Source: Bradyrhizobium roseum (GTDB lineage: Bacteria; Pseudomonadota; Alphaproteobacteria; Rhizobiales; Xanthobacteraceae). Taken from it: a stretch of DNA of 64,000 nucleotides. The first letter of the stretch is position 1. Every line of letters starts with the position of its first letter. Below the pieces are notes generated by a model, which worked only from the letters and a program-made list of their open reading frames with translations, searched no databases and had not been told where the DNA came from. The stretch is from positions 1,178,001 through 1,242,000 of the forward strand of contig NZ_CP129212.1 in assembly GCF_030413175.1 (NCBI RefSeq), written 5' to 3'. Shown here piece by piece: positions 1 to 9,036 of this stretch. A program made the position numbers and the translations under genes.

Positions 1-1090
1 AAAGGCCCTCATGCGTGCGGACCGCGACACTCAGCCCGAAGCTGAATCCGCCGCGGTGCGGCTCGACATTGGCGACTTTGTTCCTGATCTCCGGCCCAAG
101 GTGGTTGGAGATCATGTGATGCACCGTCTTGGGCCCGAGCACGCGCTGGCCGTCGAGTTCGCCGCCGTTGAGCAGCATCTGTCCAAAGCGCACATAGTCG
201 CCCACGGTGGCAAACGCGCAGGCGCCGCCGCAGTCGGATTTGGTTGGTGTATCGAGAAGCTTGATCGCCTGCGGCTTGCCGGTCAGCGGATCATTGGGAA
301 ACGGCCGGGCCAGGCGCGCGCGCTGCGCCTCGGTGGGGCGGAACGTGGCGTCGGTCATGCCGAGCGGCTGCCATACGTTGCTCGCGAGGTATTCCCCGAG
401 CCGCTGCTCGCTCACCTTCTCGACGACGGCGCCGAGCACGTCGATCGAAAAGCCGTATTCGAAAACCGTGGACGGCTGGTGCGCCAGCGGCAGCTTTGTG
501 ATGCGGTCGATGAACGCCTGCGTATCGCCCTCGATCGCCGGCGCGGTGCCGTCAGGATACTGGCGCGCCACCGGGCTCGAACTGTCCGGGCGGCCGCCAT
601 ACATCAGGCCGGATGTGTGCCGGTAGAGATCGTGGATGTAGATCGGCGAGGCCTGCGCATCGAGCTTAAGGGATCCATCCGCCTGCGGGACGCCGACCTT
701 CATGTCGGCGAATGCCGGATAGTAGTCCGAAAGCTTGGCCTTGAGCGGCAGCCGGCCATTTTCCATCAAGGTCAGACCGGCAACGGCGGCCATCGGCTTG
801 GTCATGGAAGCCAGCGCGAACACCGCATCGAGCGGCATCGTGGTGCCTTTGGTCGGATCGAGCTGGCCGTAGGCCTTGTATTGAACGAGCTTGCCGTCGC
901 GGGCGACCGCGATCACCGCTCCGGGGACACGCTTGGCGGCGATCTCACGGGCGAAAAAATCGTCCAGGCGGGCCAGTCCCTGCTGCGAAAATCCGACGTC
1001 ATCCGGCTTGGCTTCGGGCAGTGGCGCGGCATTCGCCGCCTGCGCTGCGATGCCGGCGACGATCACGGCGGCCATCATGATCGGCTTCAT
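1..1090 (-). CDS. Serine hydrolase, class C beta-lactamase-like (partial, runs off window start)
   Basis: The reverse strand reads from ATG at 1090 to the window edge without a stop, giving 363 residues of an incomplete protein. An N-terminal signal peptide of about 21 residues (hydrophobic, ending in AANA) predicts export. The catalytic SxxK motif is SMTK at residues 95-98, and a Tyr in FEYGFS stands where the YxN motif of class C enzymes lies. The family includes beta-lactamases, esterases and D-aminopeptidases, so the substrate cannot be told; the YGF variant of the second motif is more usual in esterase-type members. A ribosome binding site GGGAGAA lies 4 bases before the ATG. The gene points away from tolQ and is probably a single transcription unit. 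The C-terminal end, including the KTG-like motif, is outside the window. Confidence 0.85.
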   Translation of the reverse strand, partial: MKPIMMAAVIVAGIAAQAANAAPLPEAKPDDVGFSQQGLARLDDFFAREIAAKRVPGAVIAVARDGKLVQYKAYGQLDPTKGTTMPLDAVFALASMTKPMAAVAGLTLMENGRLPLKAKLSDYYPAFADMKVGVPQADGSLKLDAQASPIYIHDLYRHTSGLMYGGRPDSSSPVARQYPDGTAPAIEGDTQAFIDRITKLPLAHQPSTVFEYGFSIDVLGAVVEKVSEQRLGEYLASNVWQPLGMTDATFRPTEAQRARLARPFPNDPLTGKPQAIKLLDTPTKSDCGGACAFATVGDYVRFGQMLLNGGELDGQRVLGPKTVHHMISNHLGPEIRNKVANVEPHRGGFSFGLSVAVRTHEGL

Positions 1091-1655
1091 GCATTTCTCC
1101 CTGCAGATGCGGTTCAGACCCGCACGATTATTTTTGGTTTCGAATGTCATGTGTAGGGCTGGCGAACCCGGGGCGCAATGCACCGCCCTTTTCGTGGCAT
1201 GGTGAGAATGGGTAGGGCGCGGAAGCGGACGATCGGCTTTGTGCCGCTATTGATGGGTGCTCCATCCATCCTTTGAGACGCCGCTTCGCGGTGCAGCGAA
1301 GTCGGGCGGCCGAAGGGCGAGCATCCCCGCCAAGACTACCTGTCCGGGCATGGAACCGGGACGACCAGCCCTTGTAACCGCCCGGTCAGCCTCCATTTCC
1401 GGCACTCGGATTCCCCTTTGGTAACCTAAAGTTAACCGAGCTTAGCGTTTGGTTAGGGACGGAATGACGCGCGGACAGCCCTCGTTTTGACACGTTGGCA
1501 GGGGAAGCAGGGCCCGGCTTTCGGCGGGCCCCCCATGCGACACAAGAGCGGCTTTCGCGCTGGCGCATATTGCCGCGCCCGACGCGCGGCTGTGGAACCG
1601 GCAGCCGTTTGCTCCCGGAGGAAATAGGGACACTTTCGTTGAGAGGATACCGCTC
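1091..1655. other. Gene-poor region between the serine hydrolase and tolQ
   Basis: These 565 bases hold the divergent upstream regions of the serine hydrolase and tolQ. No convincing intact gene is seen. At 1199-1360 there is a possible gene remnant (separate entry). The ybgC thioesterase gene that precedes tolQ in many proteobacteria is not present here. A TTGACA hexamer at 1487-1492 resembles a -35 box, but I see no matching -10 box 16-18 bases later. A GC-rich hairpin-forming stretch lies near 1507-1530. The tolQ ribosome binding site GAGAGGAT ends a few bases before 1656. Confidence 0.6.
1199..1360 (+). pseudogene. Possible remnant of a nitrate/taurine-type (NMT1/CmpA-like) binding protein gene
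   Basis: A frame opening at ATG 1199 reads RKRTIGFVPLLMGAPSIL and then meets a TGA. The phrase resembles the first strand of CmpA/NrtA-family substrate-binding proteins, which typically read like LRLGFIPLxDAAPL. In the same frame after the stop, around 1309-1345, the bases resemble the coding sequence for the conserved segment WANIRDKLAVGHF of that family, with several substitutions. This would be a decayed and shortened copy. The match is short and was judged by eye only, so a chance similarity is quite possible. Confidence 0.25.
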
Positions 1656-2369
1656 ATGAATCCCGCCGACGTGGCTTCGACAGCCTTGCCGTTGGTCTCC
1701 GCCGATGTCTCGCTGATTGCCCTGTTCATGCAGGCCCACTGGGTCGTGAAAGCGGTCATGCTTGGGCTGCTGGCCTGCTCGGTCTGGGTCTGGGCGATCG
1801 CGATCGACAAGATTTTCCTGTACGGCCGCACCAAGCGCGCCATGGACCGTTTCGAGCAGGCGTTCTGGTCCGGTCAGTCGATCGAGGAACTCTACCGCGC
1901 GCTGTCGGCCAAACCGACGCAGTCGATGGCGGCGTGCTTCGTCGCCGCCATGCGCGAGTGGAAGCGCTCGTTCGAGAGCCAGTCGCGCTCCTTTGCCGGC
2001 CTTCAGATGCGGATCGAGAAGGTGATGAATGTCTCCATCGCCCGCGAAGTCGAGCGGCTGGAGCGGCGGCTGCTGGTGCTCGCCACGGTCGGCTCGGCCG
2101 GGCCGTTCGTCGGCCTGTTCGGCACCGTCTGGGGCATCATGTCGAGCTTCCAGTCGATCGCGGCCTCGAAAAATACCTCGCTGGCCGTAGTGGCGCCGGG
2201 CATTGCGGAAGCACTGTTTGCCACCGCCATCGGCCTCATCGCCGCCATCCCCGCGACCATTTTCTACAATAAGTTCAGCTCCGAGGTGAACCGGCAGGCG
2301 CAGCGGCTGGAAGGTTTTGCCGACGAGTTTTCCGCCATCCTGTCCCGCCAGATCGACGAGCGGGCATGA
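1656..2369 (+). CDS. tolQ: TolQ, Tol-Pal proton channel subunit
   Basis: The 237-residue product is a MotA/TolQ/ExbB family inner membrane protein. Together with TolR it forms the proton-driven motor that energises TolA and constricts the outer membrane at division. An N-terminal membrane segment (about residues 30-52) is followed by a long cytoplasmic loop. The pair of C-terminal membrane segments (about 140-165 and 180-205) carries the conserved GPFVGLFGTVWGIM and ATAIGLIAAIPA motifs. Length is normal for the family. The start at 1656 is preceded by GAGAGGAT. It is the first gene of tolQ-tolR-tolA-tolB, all on the plus strand with short gaps, and so probably one operon. Confidence 0.97.
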   Translation: MNPADVASTALPLVSADVSLIALFMQAHWVVKAVMLGLLACSVWVWAIAIDKIFLYGRTKRAMDRFEQAFWSGQSIEELYRALSAKPTQSMAACFVAAMREWKRSFESQSRSFAGLQMRIEKVMNVSIAREVERLERRLLVLATVGSAGPFVGLFGTVWGIMSSFQSIAASKNTSLAVVAPGIAEALFATAIGLIAAIPATIFYNKFSSEVNRQAQRLEGFADEFSAILSRQIDERA

Positions 2370-2406
2370 ACACGGCCAATGACGAGCGCATGGTGAGAGC
2401 AAGATC

Positions 2407-2883
2407 ATGGCGATGAACATGGCAGGTTCGGCCGGCGGTGGCGGTGGACGCCGCGGCCGGCGTCGCGCCGCCGTCATGGCGGAGATCAACGTCACGCCGA
2501 TGGTCGACGTGATGCTGGTGCTGCTGATCATCTTCATGGTGGCGGCGCCCTTGATGACGTCGAGCATCGATATCGACCTGCCGGTCGCGTCGGGCAGCAA
2601 GCAGATCCAGGCCAACAGCCCGCCGCTGACGCTGTCGGTCAAGCGCACGGGCGGCGCCTGCAATTCCAATGTCGAGCTCTATCTTGCGGATACCCTGATT
2701 TCAGCCAACGACCTCCAGCCCAGGATCAAGGCGATCCGGGAAGGCCGGTCGGATGCCGACAGCGTGGTATACCTGAGGGGTGACAAGGACGTCTGCTACA
2801 CGGATATGATGAGAATATTGGGGTATATTAGAGCGGCTGGGTTCAAGGCGAATATCGTGATTGTGCCGGAGCAGGGCTCCTGA
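2407..2883 (+). CDS. tolR: TolR, Tol-Pal motor subunit
   Basis: This 158-residue ExbD/TolR family protein has a basic, Gly/Arg-rich N-terminus (residues 1-25) and a single membrane segment (about 33-52). The segment carries the conserved NVTPMVDVMLVLLIIFMV sequence, whose Asp is the proton-coupling residue. A periplasmic domain follows (about 60-158). It works with TolQ as the stator of the Tol motor. The gene lies 37 bases after tolQ. The periplasmic domain contains two cysteines (in GGACNS and DVCYTD), which could form a disulphide; this is an inference from spacing only. Confidence 0.96.
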   Translation: MAMNMAGSAGGGGGRRGRRRAAVMAEINVTPMVDVMLVLLIIFMVAAPLMTSSIDIDLPVASGSKQIQANSPPLTLSVKRTGGACNSNVELYLADTLISANDLQPRIKAIREGRSDADSVVYLRGDKDVCYTDMMRILGYIRAAGFKANIVIVPEQGS

Positions 2884-2929
2884 GCATGCAGCGGCGCGCG
2901 ACGGCTGACAGCGGAGCGGGAAAGCTCAA

Positions 2930-3868
2930 GTGAAGGTCAAGGTCGATAAAACGGTTCTGGCATCGGTTGCCCTGCACGTCGTCGTGGTGGGGTGGGTGAT
3001 GCTGTCGTTCTCGACCAAGGCGCTCGAAATGATGCCGGAAGATTCGGTGGCGGTGGATGTGATTTCGCCCAACGAACTGGCCAGGGTCATGGCCGGCACC
3101 AAGACCGGCAAGAAGGAAAATCCGAAGCCGCTGGCCGAGAAAGTCGCGGAAGCCAAGCCGGTCGATGACGCGGTCGGCAAGGTCACCGAAAAGCCGCCGG
3201 TCGTCACCGAAGCCGCACCGCCGCCTCAGCCCAAGGTCGAGGAGAAGCCGGTCGAGAAGAAGCCCGACCCGCCGAAGGTCGTCGAGAAAAAGGAAGAGCC
3301 GAAGAAGGAAGAGCCGAAGCCGGTGGAGAAGAAGCCGGAGCCGCTGAAGCCCGATCCGATTGCGGAAGCGATCAAGAAGGAAGAGAAGAAGCCGCCGCCG
3401 AAGCCTGTGCAGGCGGCCAAGCCGCCCGAGCCGCAGAAGCGGATCGTGGAACGGCACTTCGACCAGAACCAGATCGCGGCTCTGCTCGACAAGCGCGACC
3501 CGTCGCGTCAGGCGGTCACCAACGACACGCTGAACTCCAACGCCGCGCTCGGCACATCCAGGGGCGCGGCGGCGGACAATTCCGCGACATGGGGCGCGAT
3601 GTTCCAGCGCCAGGTCGAACGCTGCTGGAAGAAGCCGTATGGCGCGCTCGAATCGCAGAAGCCCCAGGTCGCGTTTGCCATTCGTCTGAAGCGTGACGGC
3701 ATGCTTGAGGGGACACCGGTTCCGGAAGGCGTTCCGGCGACACCCTATCTTCGCGTTTATCAGGAGAGCGCGTTGCGCGCGATCCTTGAATGCCAGCCAT
3801 ACAAGCTGCCGGCGAACCTATACGAGGAATGGAAATATTTCGCGCCGGTTTTTCAGGAGAAGGCCTGA
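2930..3868 (+). CDS. tolA: TolA, Tol-Pal energy-transducing protein
   Basis: TolA spans the periplasm and connects the TolQR motor with TolB and Pal. The 312-residue product starts at GTG 2930. One membrane segment lies at residues 7-26. A long charged domain rich in Lys, Glu and Pro (about 60-170) is built on KKEEPK- and VEKKPEP-like units, and a C-terminal globular domain covers about 200-312. The domain order is that of TolA, but the central region is Pro/Lys/Glu-rich rather than the Ala-rich helix of the Escherichia coli protein, as is usual in alphaproteobacteria. It sits between tolR (46-base gap) and tolB (78-base gap). Confidence 0.93.
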   Translation: MKVKVDKTVLASVALHVVVVGWVMLSFSTKALEMMPEDSVAVDVISPNELARVMAGTKTGKKENPKPLAEKVAEAKPVDDAVGKVTEKPPVVTEAAPPPQPKVEEKPVEKKPDPPKVVEKKEEPKKEEPKPVEKKPEPLKPDPIAEAIKKEEKKPPPKPVQAAKPPEPQKRIVERHFDQNQIAALLDKRDPSRQAVTNDTLNSNAALGTSRGAAADNSATWGAMFQRQVERCWKKPYGALESQKPQVAFAIRLKRDGMLEGTPVPEGVPATPYLRVYQESALRAILECQPYKLPANLYEEWKYFAPVFQEKA

Positions 3869-3946
3869 AGGAGGTCGCCGATCGGCGATCACATCCGTTG
3901 CGGATCACACAAGAGTTGGCGATCACAGAAGAGCAAGATTGAAGCC

Positions 3947-5305
3947 ATGATTGACAAAGATGGATTGCCCGCCATGCCGTTCCGCCCAAGCCGCAGGCAG
4001 GTCGTTTCCGGGATGGCTGCGCTCGGTGCGTTTTCAGGCGCTTCGCAAGCTTTCGCGCAGGCGCCGATCCGGGTGCCAATTCAAGAGGGCCAATTCGCGC
4101 CAACACCGATCGCGATACCGAACTTCGTGGCGGGCACGCCGCAGGATGCCGAGGTCGGTGCCGGTGTGGCGCAGGTGATCACCAACAACCTCAAGCGAAG
4201 CGGGTTCTTCGCGCCGATCGATCCGGCCGCCTTCATCGAGCGCATTACCAATCCCGACGCGCCGCCGACGTTTCAGAGCTGGAAGCAGATCGGCGCGCAG
4301 GCGCTGGTGATCGGACGCATGACGCGCCAGGCCAACGGGCGTGTGAAGGCGGAATTCCGTCTCTGGGATATCAACACCCAGCAACAGCTCGCCGGCCAGC
4401 AATACGACACCCAGGCGGAGTACTGGCGGCGCATCGCCCACATCATCTCCGACCAGATCTATGAACGGGTGACCAGCGAAAAGGGTTATTTCGACAGCCG
4501 CGTGGTGTTCGTCGACGAAACCGGGTCGAAGGAGCGCCGCGTCAAGCGGCTGGCGATGATGGATCAGGACGGCGCCAATGTCCGCTATCTGACCAAGGGC
4601 GCCGATCTGGTGCTGACGCCGCGCTTCTCGCCGTCGACCCAGGAGATCACCTATATGGAGTTCGGGCAGGGCGATCCGCGCGTCTACCTGCTCAACACCG
4701 ACACCGGCCAGCGCGAGATCGTCGGCAACTTCCCCGGCATGTCGTTCTCGCCGCGGTTTTCGCCGGACGGCCAGCGCATCATCATGAGCCTGCAGCAGGG
4801 CGGCAATTCCAATTTGTTCGTGATGGATTTGCGTTCGAAATCGACGACGCGGCTGACCGATACGCCGGCGATCGATACCTCGCCGTCCTATTCGCCCGAC
4901 GGCAGCCGGATCTGCTTCGAATCCGATCGTGGCGGCAAGCCGCAGATCTACGTGATGGCGGCCACCGGCGGCGGCGCGCAGCGAATCTCGTTCGGCGAGG
5001 GCAGCTATTCGACGCCGGTCTGGTCGCCGCGCGGCGACTACATCGCCTTCACCAAGCAGGGCGGCGGACAGTTCGCGATCGGCATTATGAAGACCGACGG
5101 CTCGGGCGAGCGGATCCTGACCTCCGGCTACCATAATGAAGGGCCGACGTTTGCGCCGAATGGCCGGGTCGTGATGTTCTTCCGCGAGCCAGGCGGCAAC
5201 GGCGGGCCGTCGCTATATACGGTCGACATCTCAGGTCGAAACGAATTACGCGTGCCAACGCCCGGTTTTGCGTCTGATCCGGCTTGGTCACCGTTGCTGT
5301 CGTAA
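3947..5305 (+). CDS. tolB: TolB, periplasmic Tol-Pal beta-propeller protein
   Basis: The 452-residue product has an N-terminal export signal, an N-terminal TolB domain (about residues 40-180) and a six-bladed WD40-like/PD40 propeller. Its blades repeat the motif FSPDGxxI, seen as [10 protein letters not shown] and [10 protein letters not shown]. TolB binds Pal and TolA in the periplasm. The signal contains [15 protein letters not shown], which looks like a twin-arginine signal rather than the usual Sec signal. Two starts are possible, ATG 3947 or ATG 3974; the second would leave a compact signal peptide [10 protein letters not shown] list the longer form. It is the last tol gene before the insertion that separates it from pal. 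Confidence 0.95.
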   Translation: MIDKDGLPAMPFRPSRRQVVSGMAALGAFSGASQAFAQAPIRVPIQEGQFAPTPIAIPNFVAGTPQDAEVGAGVAQVITNNLKRSGFFAPIDPAAFIERITNPDAPPTFQSWKQIGAQALVIGRMTRQANGRVKAEFRLWDINTQQQLAGQQYDTQAEYWRRIAHIISDQIYERVTSEKGYFDSRVVFVDETGSKERRVKRLAMMDQDGANVRYLTKGADLVLTPRFSPSTQEITYMEFGQGDPRVYLLNTDTGQREIVGNFPGMSFSPRFSPDGQRIIMSLQQGGNSNLFVMDLRSKSTTRLTDTPAIDTSPSYSPDGSRICFESDRGGKPQIYVMAATGGGAQRISFGEGSYSTPVWSPRGDYIAFTKQGGGQFAIGIMKTDGSGERILTSGYHNEGPTFAPNGRVVMFFREPGGNGGPSLYTVDISGRNELRVPTPGFASDPAWSPLLS

Positions 5306-5469
5306 CGGAACACAACCGCGCGGAGCGTTGTCGTTAATCGGAAAACCGTGCTTAGCCTGATGATTTTTCGGGCAAATTTTTTGCAACCCGAGCAAAAGCA
5401 ACGTCTCGGTAACGATGTTCCCTCAGAAAGACTTCATCTGCAGCGGGTAGAACTACGTACCCGAACAGG

Positions 5470-7815
5470 ATGCGCGTCCCTCACATGCAGCTTGCAAGTC
5501 AAACCGAAGAGCCGGATCAGAAGGTCTCGCCGTCAACCTATTCGGCACTGATTGATTCGCTTTTTCAGAATCCCGCGCCGCTGTTCGCGGGCGCGGTGAT
5601 GGTTGCCTTTGCAGCGGCCATGACTGCCGTGAAAACCGGACAAGACCTGCTCTGGCCATGTGTCGCTTTTCTCGTGCTGTCCGGCACCGTCCGCGCCCTC
5701 GACATGCATCGCTACAACAGCCGCAGAGCCGCTCTGAGCGCCGGTGAAGCCGCGTACTGGGAGGTGCGCTATCAAATCGGGGCGATGATCTATGCCGTTG
5801 CGCTGGGGTCTTGGTGCGCGGTGGCCTTGCTCGGCAGCGATGACGCCGTGGCCCACATGATTTGCCTGACGGTGACCACCGGATACGTGGCCGGAGGAGC
5901 GGGCCGGACCTATGGAAGGCCATGGATCTTCCACGTCCAGATCGCACTCGCCTGCGGCCCTGCGGCGATCGCGCTGGCGCTTCGCGGCACGCCCTATTAC
6001 ATCGGTATGGCGGTCGTCAGCGCGGTGTTTTTCCTGGCGTTGAAGCAGATTTCGACCGACTTGCAGCGGATTTTCGTGCGCGCGCACGTCGCGCGCGAGC
6101 GCGAGGCCGCGCTGGCCGATCAATTCGATACCGCGCTGAACAACATGCCGCATGGCCTTTGCATGTTCGGCGCGGACGGCCGCCTTGCGGTGATGAACTA
6201 TCGCTTCAGCAGGATGATGGAGCTGTCGGACGGACTCGTGCGAAGTGGCGCAAGTGCTTCCGACGTCATCGCAGCCTGTGTCGGGGCTGGATCGATCTCG
6301 GCAGCGAGCGGCCAGATCATCCTCGCTGAAATACAGAATTCGCATGCGAGGGGTATCGTCACCGCTGATCCTGACTTCGCAAGGAATCGCTCGCTGTCAT
6401 GGACCTTCCAGCCGATGGCCGGCGGCGGCGCGGTCGTGTTGCTGGAAGACATCACCGAGCGCCGTAATGCCGAAGCCCGCATCAGTCATCTGGCGCGTTA
6501 CGACGAACTGACGGCGCTACCGAATCGGGTCAATTTCCGCGACGAGATCGGAAATCTGCTGGCGGCCCAGCAGGGCGCCGAACAATTGTCGGCGCTGCTG
6601 TTCGTCGACCTCGACCAGTTCAAGCAGGTCAATGACACGCTTGGTCATCCCTGCGGCGACCAGTTGCTCTGCGCCGTGTCCGAACGGCTGCGCGAGATGC
6701 TGCGGCCCGAAGACTTCGTGGCGCGGTTCGGCGGCGACGAGTTCGTGGTGTTTCAGCAGAACATCCATTCCCCCGACGACGCCGCGGGCCTTGCCCGGCG
6801 CATCGTCGATCGCCTGAGCGAGCGCTACAAGATCGACAATCATCTGGTCGAGATCGGCGCCAGCGTCGGCATTGCCATGACCGCGCCCGGCGTCAGCGCC
6901 GATACGCTGTTGAAGAACGCGGACATGGCGTTGTACCGCGCGAAGGCCGATGGCCGCGGCACCTTCTGCTTCTTCCGCGAGGAAATGGCGCAGGTCGTCG
7001 AGGCCCGCCGCATCCTCGAACTCGACCTGCGCAAGGCATTGGCCAACGAGGAGTTCGAACTGTTCTTCCAGCCGCTCGTCAATCTCAAATCGGGACGGAT
7101 ATCGACCTGCGAGGCGCTGTTGCGCTGGAATCATCCGGTCCGTGGCACGGTTTCGCCGACCGATATCATTCCGATCGCCGAGGACATGGGCCTGATCGTC
7201 GATCTCGGCCGCTGGATCCTGCGCAAGGCCTGCATGGAATGCATGAAATGGCCGGAAGGGGTCAGCGTCGCGGTCAACTTCTCGCCGCAGCAGTTCCATC
7301 AGCGCGACGTGCTGAGCGAAGTCCGCTATGCGCTCGAGGTCTCCGGCCTGCCGGCGCATCGTCTCGAAATCGAGATCACCGAATCCTCGCTGCTGCGCAA
7401 CACGCAGTTGACGCATGATGTGCTGTCGCAACTGCATGCGCTCGGCGTGCGGATATCGCTCGACGACTTCGGCACCGGCTATTCGAGCCTCAGCTACCTG
7501 CACAATTTCCCTTTGCAGAAGGTCAAGATCGACCGCTCGTTCCTGGAAGGCATCGACAGCGACCGTCCGCTGACCCTGCTGCGCGGCGTGGCGCGGCTGT
7601 CGGCCGATCTCGGAATGTCGGTCGCGGTGGAGGGCATCGAAACCAACGAGCAGCTCGAACTTATCAGCGCCGACGGCGCGGTGACCGAGGCGCAAGGCTA
7701 TCTGTTCAGCCCGCCGGTGCCTGCAGTGCGGGTTCGGCAATTGCTCAATGCCTCGCACGGGCGCCGTCCGGCGGACGGCCATCTGGTTGCGGTGGCCTCG
7801 CGCTCCATCGCCTGA
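5470..7815 (+). CDS. Membrane-bound PAS-GGDEF-EAL protein (c-di-GMP turnover)
   Basis: The 781-residue protein has about five N-terminal membrane segments (residues 30-190), a PAS-like domain beginning LNNMPHGLCMFGADGRL (about 218-340), a GGDEF domain and an EAL domain. GGDEF is intact at residues 421-425, and the product-inhibition I-site RPED lies at 412-415. The EAL signature EALLRW starts at residue 548, and EITESS, DDFGTGYSSLSYL and KIDRSF are present. The protein could therefore both make and break c-di-GMP; which activity dominates is unknown. It lies 164 bases after tolB, on the same strand, between tolB and pal. It may be transcribed with the tol genes or from its own promoter. Confidence 0.93.
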   Translation: MRVPHMQLASQTEEPDQKVSPSTYSALIDSLFQNPAPLFAGAVMVAFAAAMTAVKTGQDLLWPCVAFLVLSGTVRALDMHRYNSRRAALSAGEAAYWEVRYQIGAMIYAVALGSWCAVALLGSDDAVAHMICLTVTTGYVAGGAGRTYGRPWIFHVQIALACGPAAIALALRGTPYYIGMAVVSAVFFLALKQISTDLQRIFVRAHVAREREAALADQFDTALNNMPHGLCMFGADGRLAVMNYRFSRMMELSDGLVRSGASASDVIAACVGAGSISAASGQIILAEIQNSHARGIVTADPDFARNRSLSWTFQPMAGGGAVVLLEDITERRNAEARISHLARYDELTALPNRVNFRDEIGNLLAAQQGAEQLSALLFVDLDQFKQVNDTLGHPCGDQLLCAVSERLREMLRPEDFVARFGGDEFVVFQQNIHSPDDAAGLARRIVDRLSERYKIDNHLVEIGASVGIAMTAPGVSADTLLKNADMALYRAKADGRGTFCFFREEMAQVVEARRILELDLRKALANEEFELFFQPLVNLKSGRISTCEALLRWNHPVRGTVSPTDIIPIAEDMGLIVDLGRWILRKACMECMKWPEGVSVAVNFSPQQFHQRDVLSEVRYALEVSGLPAHRLEIEITESSLLRNTQLTHDVLSQLHALGVRISLDDFGTGYSSLSYLHNFPLQKVKIDRSFLEGIDSDRPLTLLRGVARLSADLGMSVAVEGIETNEQLELISADGAVTEAQGYLFSPPVPAVRVRQLLNASHGRRPADGHLVAVASRSIA

Positions 7816-7875
7816 TTCCCGTATTACGGGAAGATACACGCTATCCGGGGTCCTACGGGGTAACCATAAACTATT

Positions 7876-7903
7876 GATTGCTTTGCAATCTCGTTAACGA
7901 GAT
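7876..7903. promoter_or_regulatory. Two overlapping palindromes upstream of the N-acyl synthase gene
   Basis: GATTGC-TTT-GCAATC (7876-7890) is a 6-base inverted repeat with a 3-base spacer. It overlaps the perfect 16-base palindrome ATCTCGTTAACGAGAT (7888-7903). They lie about 50-80 bases before the start codon at 7955, in an AT-richer stretch than the surroundings, where a promoter would be expected. The symmetry suggests an operator for a dimeric regulator. No specific regulator can be named from the sequence. Confidence 0.45.
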
Positions 7904-7954
7904 GTTAATTCAATACTCGCTCGTTGAAGTTGCTTGTAGCGTTAGGAGTGCAGT

Positions 7955-8695
7955 ATGAGGTCCCCGGCCGAAGCTCGCCCCATGGCCTTGGGACGTAGTC
8001 CCGATCCGCTGGATTTGGTCGATTATAGACTCGCGCGGACTCCCGAAGAGAAGGACGAGATCTACCGACTGCGTTATCGGGCCTATTTGCGCGAAGGCGC
8101 TATCCAGCCTTCGGCGGACGGGCGCGTGATCGATCAGTTTGAAGAGGCGCCCAACGCTTGGACTTTTGGCGTCTATTTCAACGGTGAGCTCTACAGCTCA
8201 ATTCGGATCAGTGTGCTGACGTCCGAATGGCGGATGTCGCCGTCGGTTGAACTGTTCGGCGACGTGCTCCACCCCGAACTCGACAAGGGCAAGATCTTTA
8301 TCGATTCGACGCGCTTCGTTGCCGATCCCGAGAAAGCGCGTAATTTTCCCGAGCTTCCCTATGTCACGGTCAGGCTGGGTTCCATGGCCGGCGTCCATTT
8401 CAATGCCGATTATGGCCTGGCGATCGTGCGCCCCGAGCATCAGGCGTTCTACCGTCGGGTGTTTCTGCATGAAACCTGGTGCGAGCCCCGGTTGTATCCA
8501 GGCCTCGTCAAGCCGGTCGGGTTGATGGCTGCGCATTTGCCGGCGGTGCGCGACAGGGTTCTGGCCCGCTATCCGTTCCTGCGTTCGAGCGCGTTCGAAA
8601 GAAGGGCCCTTTTCGACCGCGACGGTCATCTTCCTTCGCCGTCCAATGCGGTGGTCAACTCGTTAGCGCCTGCCTTAATCGCCCCCGGTTCCTGA
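7955..8695 (+). CDS. N-acyl amino acid synthase, FeeM-like (GNAT fold)
   Basis: The 246-residue protein has the layout of FeeM-type N-acyl amino acid synthases, which are distant relatives of LuxI autoinducer synthases and join a fatty acyl group from acyl-ACP to an amino acid. Typical features are YRLRYRAYLREGAI (residues 29-43), the acidic DQFEEAPNA stretch, a central SSIRISVL strand and the IDSTRFVADPE motif (about 110-120). A ribosome binding site TAGGAG lies before ATG 7955. It follows the GGDEF-EAL gene by 139 bases and precedes pal. The exact acyl and amino acid substrates cannot be read from the sequence. A CCCGGTTC/GAACCGGG inverted repeat overlaps the stop codon. Confidence 0.75.
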   Translation: MRSPAEARPMALGRSPDPLDLVDYRLARTPEEKDEIYRLRYRAYLREGAIQPSADGRVIDQFEEAPNAWTFGVYFNGELYSSIRISVLTSEWRMSPSVELFGDVLHPELDKGKIFIDSTRFVADPEKARNFPELPYVTVRLGSMAGVHFNADYGLAIVRPEHQAFYRRVFLHETWCEPRLYPGLVKPVGLMAAHLPAVRDRVLARYPFLRSSAFERRALFDRDGHLPSPSNAVVNSLAPALIAPGS

Positions 8696-9036
8696 ACCGG
8701 GCGGCAACCGGCGGGCAGAATCAATCTCAGTCTCGCGCGGGCTTCCGCCGCGGCCCCCCCCCTGATCAAGGCTTGGCAAGGCTTGTTTGATTGCGGTAGG
8801 GGCGATTTCGCTCAGATGCCGACTATAAAGCAGCAAATCCGGTGATTGGACCATGCTGCGCTTGCGTTCACCGTGGCGCCACATTTACAACCCATTAACT
8901 ATCGCGGTCGCTTTTCACGGTTCGTCAGCATTTGACCGGGTCCGGCAAGGTTCCATCAAGGTTGACGGAACGTTCGCTTAACCATCGACCTGTAGACCGG
9001 ATGACAGTCGAAATACGTGAGCGTGGAGGCTCCGGA
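8696..9036. other. Intergenic region upstream of pal
   Basis: These 341 bases separate the FeeM-like gene from pal and presumably hold the pal promoter. An inverted repeat CCCGGTTC/GAACCGGG at 8684-8701 spans the stop codon of the preceding gene but is not followed by a T run, so a terminator is uncertain. TTGACG at 8962-8967 could be a -35 box, but no convincing -10 box is visible. I see no supported gene on either strand. Confidence 0.5.

Noticed and set aside
1..1156. Plus-strand frame opposite the serine hydrolase
   Set aside because: The minus strand has a signal peptide, SMTK motif and ribosome binding site; the plus frame is an antisense shadow.
1487..1492. TTGACA as -35 box of a tolQ promoter
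   Set aside because: No -10-like hexamer is found 16-18 bases downstream.
4034..5134. Long open frame on the minus strand opposite tolB
   Set aside because: It is rich in Arg/His/Asp with no domain, lies fully antisense to the well-conserved tolB, and is expected by chance in high-GC DNA.
8675..8884. 69-residue minus-strand frame between the FeeM-like gene and pal
   Set aside because: No ribosome binding site, no recognisable pattern, and overlap with the FeeM-like gene end.
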